The position numbers and the translations under genes are program-made. 64,000 bases of DNA from Chamaea fasciata (lineage: Eukaryota; Chordata; Aves; Passeriformes; Sylviidae): assembly GCA_029207755.1 (NCBI GenBank), contig JARCOQ010000005.1, positions 48,821,563-48,885,562 of the forward strand, read 5' to 3'. Below, one piece after another: positions 1 through 11,900 of the stretch (its first letter is position 1; each line of letters opens with the position of its first letter). The notes below the pieces were generated by a model. That model worked only from the letters and a program-made list of their open reading frames with translations. It ran no database searches and was not told the DNA's origin.

Positions 1-1159
1 TCAGTGAGGAAGGGAACAAGTTGGAGAGGCTTCCTGGCAAAGCTTTAAGCCCTGTAAAGGAGTTGGAATACATTTTATGAGAGAGAAGCATCTAGGACCA
101 ATATGATCAAAGCCTTAGTATACCTGTGTAGCATTACATTTTTACTCTTCCAATTGTCACACTGCCTAACAATGGCACTAGAAAAAACAGTCTAGAGATG
201 AGGTGTACATTTGATAATGGAGAAAGGAGTTGAATACTTCAGTGATTGACTTAGGGTGCTGGCAGCTTTCCAACCATTGGCAGATTTTAATGAAGATGGG
301 ATGTTTAACAAAACAACAATGATTAATGTGACAGAGTTCTTTGTCCTGTGATAATCTGGAAAGCAGAGTGGTCTGGAAATTAGTCTACTGCAATAGACAC
401 TGCTGTAAGATGGTACCAGCCTGCAATGCTTTTGCTACAACTGCTCCCAAAATTCTAGTCCATAGCTATACTCCTTGCATTTTACATTGTTTTACTTCAT
501 TTAGAGGCTTGGTTTCCTCAGCTGAGGAAGCCCCTGTTTCTAGGTCCGAAAATGACTTAGGACCTTTCTGCTACGGGATCTCTGTCTTGGATTGCTCCCT
601 GCAAACAGCCTCTCCCTGCTGTTTTTGTCTGCTTTGGAGAACCGCCTGAAGTGAGTGAACTCAGTTCCTGTGTCCTGTGAGTAGGGTTCAGCACCACCAA
701 CCGCCTCAGTGTGCTGGGGGGGGGACAAATCTGGGAAAGCATGGGCAGGACTGAGGCTACTTGTCCCAACTGAAGGATTCTGAGCAAAAGGATTTGGGCA
801 AGATCCACCCATTTCAGCCCCCGGTAACACGTACTGAAAATGCGGGATAACAAGGAGAGGCAATAGATCTCAAGGATACAATGAAATCCTTAACTGAGCT
901 TCCACCTTCATGTCTGTTGGGCAGCAATGTTGGGAGAAGTTACCTGGGGTGGTCATGGATTTATGTGAGCACAGAGCCTCAAGGAGCTCACACCTGAATC
1001 CAGTGGTGCGGAAGGCTGGGACCTCGTTTCCACTGTCCCGGACTGTCCTGTACTGCTCCACGGTGTTTGACATGTAGGCAAGATTCAGAGGTGAGGGAGT
1101 GGTTTGCTGTACAGTTATAAAAGACTGCAGCTGCTTTAATCTGACCTAAATACCTTCCA
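1..1159. other. non-coding DNA, no gene seen
   Basis: Both strands show only short, unrelated open frames without codon-like composition or paired splice sites. I see no conserved protein motif, no RNA gene and no clear repeat. The stretch is probably intergenic or intronic sequence of a gene lying to the left. Confidence 0.5.
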
Positions 1160-1560
1160 GATTATGCAGCCCGATGCTTGCTTTGAAAACCTAGAAGGTC
1201 GCTGTCCGCTGGGTCTTCCTCCCTTAAGCGAACCAGGGCCATGGACTTGGCAACGAGTGAGAGCTCGTGTTCTGCGGCGGCCGTGGGGGAAAGCCGCGAC
1301 AGCAGAGGGTGTTGCAGACCGAGATGAAGGCGCTCCGGCCGCGGTGCGCGGCTGGCTCCGGCTCCCCTCGCTCCATTCATCCATCCTCCGGGACATGCAG
1401 CAGCGCCGGGCACGGCAGCGCAGCCGCTCCGTGCCGGGGCTGGCAGCCCGCAAGCCGCGGCGCCCGGCTCCCCGCAGCCATGCTGGGTCACCGCGATCTG
1501 GGCAGCCCCTGTACCTTCGCTTTCCTGGAAAGCAGTTTCTCTTCGTTACTGAGAAGAGCC
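1160..1560. promoter_or_regulatory. small CpG-rich patch, possible promoter
   Basis: GC content and CpG frequency rise sharply compared with the flanks, with many CGG, GCG and CCG triplets between about 1265 and 1500. Overlapping open frames exist on both strands but they are the usual by-product of GC-rich DNA and match no protein I recognise. No strong GTAAGT-type donor is visible on either strand, so the direction of any transcript is unknown. Confidence 0.35.
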
Positions 1561-1683
1561 CTGCTCTGGTAGAGGAAGGAGGGGCCTTGCCACCGCTTCA
1601 TGCAAAGGGGCCACTACTTGTGCTAATTCTTCTCATAAAAGTGGAATTAAAACAGCCTCTGCTCTCTCTAAACCACTGAAGGT

Positions 1684-1850
1684 GTTTGTTTGGTGTTGTT
1701 TTTGGGTTTTGGGGTTTTGTTTTTGTTTGTTGTTTGTTGTTTTTGTTTTTGTTGTGGTTTTTGTTGTGGTTTTTTGATGATTTGTTGTTGTTGTTGTTGG
1801 GTTTTGTTTTTGTTGTTTTGTTTTTTGGTTTTTGTTTTTTCCCTGAGGGG
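1684..1850. repeat. T/G-rich low-complexity repeat
   Basis: Irregular tandem units of TTTTTGTT, TTGTTG and TTTTGGG run for about 165 bases. This is simple sequence and the open frames across it (rich in Phe, Leu, Val, Cys) are artefacts. Confidence 0.8.
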
Positions 1851-1860
1851 AGTAGAGGAA

Positions 1861-4800
1861 CAGGGCTGGGGGATTTTTGTGTGTTTATTTACTCCTCCTG
1901 GCTTTCTCTTTTCCTGCTGTGGGTTTTTTTCCCTCTTCTTAATGCTTTGCTGTTAGCACCTCCTTAAAAGGAGGCTTTTAGCAAGTTAAGAGAGAGACCA
2001 TCTCAAAAGGGGAGGAAAGGTCAAAAGGGAAAAACTACCTAAGACTGAATGCAGTGAAGCATTGTGCATTTTGTATTATTTGCAGGTTGGACTTGCAGCA
2101 CATCAGGAGATGGTGGCAGTCATTCCTTCTCACCCCACAAGCATCCTTCCATCCTCCTATCTGTACAAAATCTCATGCAGTGCCCGCATCACCTCTCATC
2201 CCAGGGTACCCAGGCCTTCCCCTTGCTTTCTTCGCTCCCTTTCCTTCCCATTTAACCACCTGGCAGGAACCTCCCAGCTTATGTCTGGGCCACTTGGTCA
2301 GCTACATTGTCAGGGCAGTTTCATATCCTACCCACATCCCATCCAGAATGTCAGTGTACACAGCAGTGGGCAACAGCATGTTTGGTTCTGGCTGGGGGCC
2401 CAGTCAGGCACTGAGATCCTAAGTAATTGGTCACCTGTGATCTGGAATTGGTGTTCCAGCCCCAGCTGAGCTTCCACACACAGGTCTGCTAAGCTGAAGG
2501 GCAAGTCAGTACTGGGAGATCTAATGTTCACCCATCTTCCCTCCTCTCTGCCCTCCATGTCCTTCCCCTTTGGTTTTTTTGGTATCTTTTTTCCTTTCTT
2601 CTGCAGATTTTCAGTGTTTCATTATCTCCAGTTCTTTGCCTTCATCATATTATCCTCTCCCTTCCTCTGAGGGTTTGCCTTTTGGAATCCCAGAAAACCA
2701 TTTTTATTCAGTAGTTTGCAATGACCTGCCCCAAAATACTGTTCTTTTTCTCACACCTCCCAAACTGCCAGGAGTAAATAGGCAGATTGTGTCTCCTTCT
2801 ACCTTATGCAAGCTGTAAGGAATCTGCACGCTGAGAAGGAGTGAAGGTGTTACTGGCTCTTGGGCTGCTGGATATCAACATCTTGAAACTTACCAAACAC
2901 TTGGAGGTTGCTGAAGAACAGGCAGAGAAATACCACAAAGTGGAACTATGATCTGAAGGTAGAATGAACTCAGACCTACTGCTCCCAGCAGCGGGACTTA
3001 AAACTCTCTGGAAAAGGTTCATTCTGTCAGCAGCTCTGACAATAAATGCTTTCATGTTTAATGTGGTTTAAAATTTTACTACTGGGGAGAGTGAGGGTAT
3101 ATGTGTCCATAGGCAGGGGAAAAAATGAGGGGTAGGATAGAACTTGTAAATCCTAAGAACAAATCCTGGCACCTTCATGGGAGCTATTCCTTGTCATGCT
3201 GTTATCAGCATCCTGGGCATCTCAAAAACTGTCTTTAGGATGGATCCAGCTTTCTCCCGAGATGCAGCAGTGGGCGGTGCTCAAATTAGCCTGCCTGTAT
3301 TCTCACTGTCATTACACAAAGCCTTTCAAGTGGGTATCCTTGCACTGAAAGCAGCTGGGAAAAAAAGTCTTTAATCCAGTGATGAGAGCATGGGAAGTCT
3401 CTTGGTTCTAGAGAAGTTGCTTGCATTCTTTTTTCCTCAAGAAAACTCACCTAATTACAGGATTTGTTTTTCACATTAAACACATCCAGACTTGGTTTCA
3501 GGCTCACAGGAAAAAAATGCATAACTAGCTAAGCCTGTGTTTGTGCACGATGTGGTTGCCTTCTCCTCCTTCATGTCACAGGACACGAGCTATTTCAGCA
3601 CCCTCGTGTTTTCCACCTGTAATGAAGCTGCCTCAGAGGTACCTTGATCCTGAACACATTTTCAACCCTGTGGGTCAAATCTGAGCTTTGGAAAACTGTG
3701 GTCAATAGTGCCATCATGACATGTCTCACTGGCTTTTATGGCTGAAGATGATGGCTGCAATATGCTTCAGCTGTAACTGCTGCCAGGTCACAGTTTCAAG
3801 TAGATGAGAGAAATATGAGCAAGACCTGCAGACAATCTCAGACCAGTGAGGCTGGATGTTAACTTTTCACAGACAAAGATGAAGAAGAAGAATAAAAGAT
3901 AGAATTAGACCAGGCCATTTAACATTAAGGCAAGGTGGCTGGAAGAGTCTGTGAAGTCACACAATAAATGTTATAAATATCCACAGAGGGAAACAGACTC
4001 CCTGCTAGGCAACTGTAAAGCAAACCACAGGATATTTTTGAAGCTGCCATCCAAAAGTACAAAGAAAAGTGTGACAAGCCTACTTAAAAACCAAAAATGG
4101 AACAGATGAACACTTCATCCCTGCTGTGATTTAGAGTTCCAGCAGCAAGTCCTCCCACTGAAGCCTCTCTGAAAAAGAATGAAGTGTTTTGCCTAGATTC
4201 TTATGGAAGTTCAGAAATTCTTCTGTGGTCAGCAACATCTTCATGCTTGGTTCAAACAAAAAACAAGAACTGATGTCTCAACTCTCAGTGAAACTTCTGG
4301 CAAGGCTGAGGATCAGATTCAGCAGTGTGTTTCTGACTGCTTTATGCTCCCTAGCAATGCCAAGCAGCTGTAAAAAGCTTGTAGTCTGCTGCTCAAGCTG
4401 GAATTACAACAGCTTTGCATCACTAGGCTCGTACCGAGCAGCCAGAGCACGTCTGGGTTTGTATAGGGCTTTTTCAACAGGGGAATTCACCTGGTGTGCA
4501 CACACCAGGGAATGTGCACAGCATCTAGAGAAAGTATGTAGGTGAGTGAGAGCTCTGATGACATGATCAAATCATAGCTTCGTTACAGGCTAGGGCTTTA
4601 AACTGTGAGGTTTGTACTGAATTCCAAAGATCGTCTTTTCTTCTATTACATCTATTCTGAGTAGCAATATGCTTACAATATGCACCATGCGGTGCACTAT
4701 TTATATTTCATATCATAATGTTTCTCTGCATTTGTAATCTTTTACATGATTTCCCGTATTTTAATTTGACCCACCAAGGGACAGCGTGCGTTTTGGGGCA

Positions 4801-4900
4801 CACTCCTTAAGTGTGTATTACCCTGCCACACACGCTGTGCTTCCAGAATGCCCGGAGTCCTTCTGAGAGCTCCTGCAGTGCCCGAGAGGAGCTGGGAGAA
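1861..4900. other. non-coding DNA, no gene supported
   Basis: No recognisable exon. AATAAA hexamers occur near 3041 and 3963. A short coil-like frame ends just before the first, but it lacks a credible splice acceptor. I see no mobile element that I can name. Confidence 0.45.
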
Positions 4901-5282
4901 CTCTGGCAGGGAAGGTCGGGCCAGGCGCTCTGTTGTCCGGCGGCGTAAAGAGCCCTCTGCGCCACCTCCTCGGCCCTGGACATTGCCCCTTCCCCCGTAC
5001 TTGCGCGACCCGATGCTCCAGCCCTGAGCTGCAGGACAGCTGATGGTGGCTGGGAGGAGGGGCAGAGCCCCCGGACCGGCCGCCCTCTCCCCGGGGCGAC
5101 ACGTGGCTCCGGCGAGTCCCGGGGCTGGGGGATGCTGCGGTGCCGTTCCGGTGGGGTTCCTCTGCCGGTCTGCGGCAGAGGGGCTTTCACAGCATTTTTT
5201 TTTTTTCATTTCCTTTCTTCCGCTCTCTCCCCCCTATCCGTCCAAGTTTTCTTTTAAAAAAAACCCAAACTTTTTTCTTCTT

Positions 5283-5315
<33 letters not shown>

Positions 5316-5770
5316 CCCCTTGCGACAGCCACGCCGTGGAAAGACGGGGTGGTGGAAGAGGGAGAAACCCCTCCCCTTCCCCTCCCCCGTGGCTCCTTCC
5401 TCGGAAAAGAAATATTTGGGGGGTTTCCTCCCCTCCTACCCCTCCCTTCCCTTTTGTGGCGCTCCGCTCCCCAGAGCCGAAGCCGCCGCCGCGGCGCCCG
5501 CCCGCCCCGCGGCCGAGGAGGGCCCGGCGGGGCAGCCGCGCCGCCCCCGGTAAGCCGCGCACTGGCCCCTTTGTGACCGAAGGGGCCGGGGGGGAATGCG
5601 GAGCGCGGCGGGGAGCGGGGCCGCCTCCCTTCGGCTTCGGGGCGGGAGAGCGGCGCTGCTGTCGTCCCGGCACTGAGCGCTCGCCCGCACCGGAGGCAGC
5701 GCCGCCCGCCCGTGGCCCCGGAGGTGCCGAGAGTAAGTTGTGCTGCGTTAACTGGAAACGGCCTTTTGGG
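4900..5770 (+). promoter_or_regulatory. CpG island with candidate non-coding first exon
   Basis: A strong CpG island with GC-box-like runs and no TATA box. Two good + strand splice donors lie inside it: CCG|GTAAGC with GT at 5550, and GAGA|GTAAGT with GT at 5733. This suggests alternative first exons of a rightward gene. The next supported rightward coding exon is the SOCS1-like exon, whose acceptor ends at 18752. SOCS-family genes commonly have a non-coding first exon followed by a coding exon, so this island could be its promoter, with an intron of about 13 kb. That link is inference: another gene or a non-coding RNA is equally possible. A T30 run lies inside the island at 5286-5315. Confidence 0.5.
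5286..5315. repeat. homopolymer T30
   Basis: Thirty consecutive T inside the CpG island, upstream of the two candidate splice donors. Such a tract tends to exclude nucleosomes and is prone to length error. Confidence 0.9.
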
Positions 5771-5795
5771 GGAGGGGGGCGGGCTGCGAGGAGTC

Positions 5796-5836
5796 TGTCT
5801 GTCCGTCTGCCTGTCCGTCTGCCGGTCTGCTCCCAT
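5796..5836. repeat. CTGTCCGT-like short tandem repeat
   Basis: Imperfect tandem copies of CTGT/CCGT (period 4, higher-order period 8) directly downstream of the second candidate donor. It makes repeating frames on both strands that are not genes. Confidence 0.75.
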
Positions 5837-5884
5837 CCCCCCTTGGCTTGCGAGGGGTTGCAGTCCCCGCTGATTTGGCTCCTT

Positions 5885-5907
5885 GGGGGGGGGGGGGGGG
5901 GGGGGGG
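5885..5907. repeat. homopolymer G23
   Basis: Twenty-three consecutive G at the downstream edge of the CpG island. The length may be unreliable in the assembly, and such a run can form G-quadruplex structure. Confidence 0.9.
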
Positions 5908-5909
5908 TT

Positions 5910-8900
5910 GGGGCCGTTGTTGGCCGGGAAGAAGGAGCGTGTTGGGGGCTTTTCCCGAGGAGTCGGGGGAGGTTTGGGGTACTGGCATCTCACTGCCGGC
6001 CTTGAAGGGAGCCATGTGCTGTACTGGGTTGGCGGCAGGGTGCTGAGAGTAGCCTGGGAGGCTCCATGGGGACTGTCCTGCTGTCAAGGTGTTCTTAAAA
6101 GCGTCAGGGCAGGGAGATGCTGCTTTTAAAGTGAAACCTGCAAATTATGTAATGTTTTAGGTGGGTCTGTAGGAAGGCAGCCGCACAGGTCCGGGTAACT
6201 TGGTCTTCCCACCACTTCTTTCCTTTCACATAAAGCACTGGAGAAGCGGTGCTCAGAGTGTTAACACTTAGTCTTAGCTGGAAAAGGGAGCTGCCTGGCA
6301 GAAGTGAAGGAGTTGCTGTGTGCCGTTTGGGGTTGCCTTGAAAGGCGGAGAAAATCGGCATCCTCCAGACCTGGCACAGACAGAACGCAGCCTCACACCT
6401 GCTGTTTCTCAGATCAGTGTTGCGAGGCCATGAAAGGCCTCATCACAAAGGTTATCGCTAAATCCTCCTCCTTTATGCAATGTGAGTCATCGTGCTCACA
6501 GCCATGCAGGATCCGCTACTCACTTTTTCCCACAAATGCGCGCACTGTTGCTGAGAATTTTGGAATGGTTACCACGTAAAACCTCATGCTACTCTTATGT
6601 TTCTTTTTTTTTCCTTTTTAAAAAATTTAGTTTAAATATATATTACTTCTTGGTTAGTCGAAGCTTGGAAATAGGATCTGGATGAATCCCAGAGGCAGCT
6701 GAGAGAAACACAAGAACGTTAAGTTAATGTCTCTGGCATTTTTTCTTCTCCTGCATGGTGAAGAAGGTGGATGTGGCTTGACCATTGTTCTGGAAAGTTG
6801 AGGGTAAAGAGTATTGTTAGCAAGCTGCTATTTAGGACTATGTGGTCCAGACAGTGCCATTTACTAGTTCTAGTCCATGCAGCTCTCAGAGAATTTAAAT
6901 GAAAAACCCAGTCACATGTTGACCACATTCAACTCTGTAAAATGGGGTGGAATCAGAAATAACTAGTTTCCTGATGTTTTATTCTCTACTGACTGTGTCC
7001 TTAAGAAGGTATGCAAGCATATCTTCTTTCTCCAAACAATTGCAACTGCAATTCAGACGCTGTGTGAATGTCAAATGGCTGATTCAGTCACAGCAGGGCA
7101 ATGGTCATGTGCTTTAAAATCATGCACATGCACAGACGTTTGTGAGACTGAGGCTGTATTATCACATAATGTTGAATCAAGTTACGACGAAATGTGGCCA
7201 GTTGCTGCAGATGAAGCCAAGCTTTGTTTCTGTGTTCATGAGTGATTCTGCTGGGTATGTAGTTTAAAACGTAGTTGTTGAAGTATGGATTCTTGTTCCC
7301 TCCAGAGGGGAAGGCTCTTGGGCACAAACCCACAGGATTACTGGGATGCCAACCTCCCACACAGGTTCCCATCTTTTCCTGAGTTATTCTGGGATCTGGG
7401 CCTTTGTTATTTCTGTGCTCCTTGTTAATGTTTTGTATGTTGTATGTCCTTTAATAACCAGGCTTCCTTTTTACTTACTTAAATGTAGTGGGGTTGAGTG
7501 GCAACACAGGTGATTTCTGTAAGATTGCATTGGAAGGCACAAGTAAACTGTGCTAGGGTCCCCAAGAATGGGCATAGAGGAGCACTGGGGAGAGGCTGAG
7601 CTTTTTCATATCCTCCCAGGTGTGTGTATCTGTTCCCACTGTGCCTGCTCAAAGAGGGCCAAATTCAGTTTCCAGATGACAGCTTCAAACACGCAGCCAA
7701 TGCCTCTTACCTTCCTCAGTCCAGCTGGGATTTCTGTGAAGTTGGTGGTTGGTTTGTGCAAGGATAGAACTGGGGTTCAGTGGTGTAAATTCTTAATTGC
7801 TGTCACTAATACTGTAGTCGCATTGCTGAGAAACAAAGGAGAAAATGTGCTTTAGAGCTGTGGGGTTTTTTTCCCTTGTTTCTCTTTTTCTCTGTCCCCA
7901 CTGGGAATGTTTTGCTCTTTTCTCCTAGTCTTTTCCTTCAGCTCCCTGCCACCCCTCTCTCCCCTTGCCACCCACAGGCTTCACTGTCCTGATTTCTGCA
8001 GCCTTGGTTTGGTCAGCAATAAAGAAATAGTGCCAGTACTTAAATATGACATCATTTGGGTCGGGTTGATACTGTGGTTAAATTAATAAAAGCTATGGGG
8101 AGGTGCTGTGTTCTGGAGCTGTTATTCCAGGCTGCTTCTGACCTCAGCCTGGTGGTGCTTACCAAAAGCTCACAAGATGGGAGAGGAAGGCACATGCATC
8201 TCTGTAACTTAAAATGTGGATGGGATGGTGCGAGAGCTGAGTAAGACATACAAGGACAATATCTTTTTAAGGAGTAAAGGTGTTAAGCGTGTATGTCATT
8301 AGGAGGCATATTTATTTAAAATAATGCAACTTAATGCTACATTAATTAGATCTTTGATTACATGTAAGTAGAGACAGAAGGCAGGTATGATAGTAATTTA
8401 ACCTCTTTTATCCTGCCTGGTTTGCATTTGTGCATATCCTGCATCCTTCTGCCTCAGTAAGGTATTTATTAGCTCACCATTTTGCTGAAATCAGTCACAA
8501 CCTTTTTTAAAAAAAAGTTGCAGTGCTGTTTGATGTAACAGGATTTGGTGACTTTGTGTTAGTCAGTGATCAAAGTGACGAGTAGAATTCTTCTTCCCCC
8601 TCACCAAATGCAAGGTTTCAGGTTAAGATTTAGAAGTGAGAGGTGTAGATAATCCTCCTTTTTGTACTTCTGGAAATCAATGCTTCTGTTCAACAGGTAT
8701 TTAATAGCGTAAAAATGTAAATTCAGTTTTAGTAGAGTGGCTAAATGCTGGTTTGTGTTGTCTTTGGAGACTTCAGAGCTGCACCCTATTTTCAAGCCCT
8801 TCTGTGGAGAAATGAAAAGGCCTGTGTGCACTTCACAGGAAATGAGTGTCTGATACAGGCTTGCAGGCTGCACATTTCCAAGAACCGCTCTCAAGGTATT

Positions 8901-11900
8901 TTGATAATGCACATTCTCTGCCTTCTCCCTTCCTGCTCCTCCTGCACTTTGTGTGCTTCTGCTTGTTTGCAAACACGTGAAAGTTGAGGGGAAGAATCGA
9001 ACGGGGCCACTATTAAGTTTGCAGATGGGCTCCTTTGGCTTTATACTGGAGCAGTGGCTAGCAAAATTGGGTAAAGCTGGCAGCATTCAGTTGCATTGGT
9101 TGCAGAGGGTTTTTGTTCTTCCCCTCAGTCCCTGTAAATGCTGAAGAAAAATTTTGACTTCAGATTGTGACTTGTGCAACAAGGGAGTTTTTTGTGTGTA
9201 TGTGATTCTGCAGTTCAGAAACGGTTTGGATCTACTTTCATACTTTCTCAGTCGCAATATTTATTTGGAAACTTAGGCTAAAGCTTAGAAAGTGAGTGTG
9301 GCTGTTAGCAGTTGGAAAATGCCAGAGATCTGCAATCGGAACTGTGTTGCTGGGCTTCTGCACATCCTGCTGTAGGTGCCTTGCTGAAGCTAAGGGGGTT
9401 CAGCATAAGAGTGCCTCAGTTGGCACACTAGTGGTGATGAGCAGAGGTTTGATTGTGCAAGAATGGGTTGTTTTGTGCTTTTTGACAGACCAGCAGTGTT
9501 GTTCTTTATCCATATTTTAGTTCTTCCTTGTTTTCTGGTGAGATTCTGTGGTGTGGAAGGAGGGAAGTTGGAGCTGGAGAAACATTTAGTGCTTTAGCAG
9601 TAAACACTGAAATCTGCTGTTTGTGTAGGGTGCACGCTGATATTCAAGTCACCACATCCAAAGAAGAGGTGCTGTTCTTTTTAGTCATTAAAGAATAAGG
9701 AAAACATGGACAGAGCTATTTTGACTCTGCAGCAGGTCCATAGTTGATTTCTCATATTGACTTCTTATACCCTTGTTTGCTCCTTCAGTTATGCACAAAG
9801 GGCATTTATGCCTTGTGCTGGGCTCCCCTTAGTGTAATGTCAGGTTTGAATGGTTAACAGGAGTCTTAAAAAGGTGTTGCTAAAAACCCCAGCCCTTTGC
9901 TACTGGATTCCCCTGCCTAAGGTCTGCTAAAGCATGACATGGTGGGTACAGCACAGAAACAAAGCAAAGACTTTTGAGAGAGAAGAGAAATGAGATTCCT
10001 CAGGTCAGCTTTCTCTTTCCCCAGTCTATATGATTGTAATTTTTTCCGTTTGTGAGTTTTAAAATTAGTTACTTTTCAATCTTGGTCACCTTTGAACTTC
10101 CTTTCATCTGGTTTTCTGAAAGAATACAAAAAGAATGTCCTGATTGTACTGTATCTTTCTCTGGCATCCTCTTGTATATAAATCTGCTCTCTAAACTGAG
10201 CATGAAATTTCTCCAGTCTCTCTCTGTACAGTTACGTGTTGCTTCTTATTACCCATCTTTAGGCTTATCCCCTTTGTTTCAGCTCTGTGTTTTAATTTCA
10301 GGTGACTAGAACTGACTGTATTCTCTCAGGTGGTGACATTACTGTTATGTTCCCACCTATCCCTTTTGCACCCTCCCACTCCTGCTTGCTTCTTGGTTTT
10401 TAAATGACTGCTTTTGCATTCAGAACTGGAGCTTTCCTTAATGAACCATCAGCACTCTTACTCGGCTCATTGGTCAGCTGCACCACTTAATTTATTGCTC
10501 TTGAAAATACAGACCCAGCTGGTTTTCCTACAAGTCTGTGTGCATTTGCATGTCAGGACAGCGTCTTGCCTGACCTCCTGCTGCTTTCCTGCGGACGAAT
10601 TTTGGATGACCTCTGACTTCTCTGTCCTGCAGAGAGTGAAGTGATTTTGTCACTGTTTACCCTCCAAAGGCGATGGAGAGGGCTCCCTACTTCTTGAGTT
10701 GGCTGCTTAGATTTAAGTAACATGAAGCTGTAAGCTGCCTGCTGGGGGCAAGGTTAGGCCTCGGGGGTTTGAAGTGTTGTGGATAATGACAGCTTGAAGG
10801 CAGGGAAAGAATTCTAGGAAGAGACCTGGGTCAACATGTGAGTTTGCACAGTCGGGGGGAGGGAGCTGCTTGCATGAGAGATGGGGGTGCCTTTGGACTG
10901 CTTGTACCCACCAGCCTGTTGAGGAGGTGGGATCCTCTGCAAAGTGGGCTGAGTCGAACCAGGGGGAAGATGCAGTGACTGGGAGGGTGGCAGGGAAGTG
11001 ACCAGCTGTGCAGGGGCTGAAATGCCTTGGTTTCCTCTGGCCACCCCTCTTCCACCTCCCATTCACCCTGTGGCATGACTGCTCCATGTCTTCTGCCCAT
11101 CTGCTGTACAGGTCCTGGCGTGCTGCTGGCTCTTTAGCTTGTGTACCATATCTCACTTCTTGACTTGCTTTGGCAAAGCACGAAGTGTGTCCTGTCATCT
11201 GTTGCTTCTTCAGGTGCCATCTGCCTAATGGGGATCTCTGCCTGGGGGTTGGCTCTCCCCCACACCAGGGAGCCTTGTGCTGCTCCTGCCTTAGCAGCAC
11301 ACGTCAAAAGAAGTTCCTTCCAATACTTGCAGCCCTCTGGCAATTGCTAGTGCAGCTGATTTGATTGAGAGAACACCTTTCTTTGTACCTCAACCATCCA
11401 TTTCCAATTCAGAATCTCTGGTTATAGTCCACCATGCCCAGCTGGCTTTCTGCTTTAATGTCACCTTCCCCCATCTCTTCTGATAGAGCACCTTCTTTTT
11501 TTCCTTTCAGGTTAATCAGCATTAAATACTGGGGAATCTCCTCAACATCCTGTGCAAGAAAAAATTAATAATACCTGCATGCTTGTGTAACTTTTCTGCA
11601 GTGTCCCTGTCCCCACTAGCTGGTGTCCCACTCAACTAAATTATTCCTCCATTTCAGTTTTTGATAAACTGAAAATGCCATATGTTTTCTGGGTTTTGTT
11701 TCATTTATCTTGGCCACCTACTGTCCCAGTTTCATGACAGCTATCCTCATATAAATTTCTTCCCTACCATCAATAATTTATAGTCCTTTATATTGCCTTC
11801 TCCAGGATTATTTTTTCATTTTCTGAAGGATTGTTGAGGTTGTAGAGAGATTTGAATAGGGACTGTGGTTTTGTAGCATGTGTGTTTGATGTCTCTGATC

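Noticed and set aside
2834..3060. A 38-codon coil-like + frame (LLDINILKLTKHLEV...) with a stop near 2948 and AATAAA near 3041, looking like a terminal exon
   Set aside because: No pyrimidine-rich acceptor precedes it in a matching phase and it resembles no protein I know. The frame is short enough for chance.
5234..6087. Long Pro/Arg/Gly/Ala-rich frames on both strands (200-268 codons)
   Set aside because: They cross CpG-island DNA, a T30 run and a G23 run; composition explains them and no motif is present.
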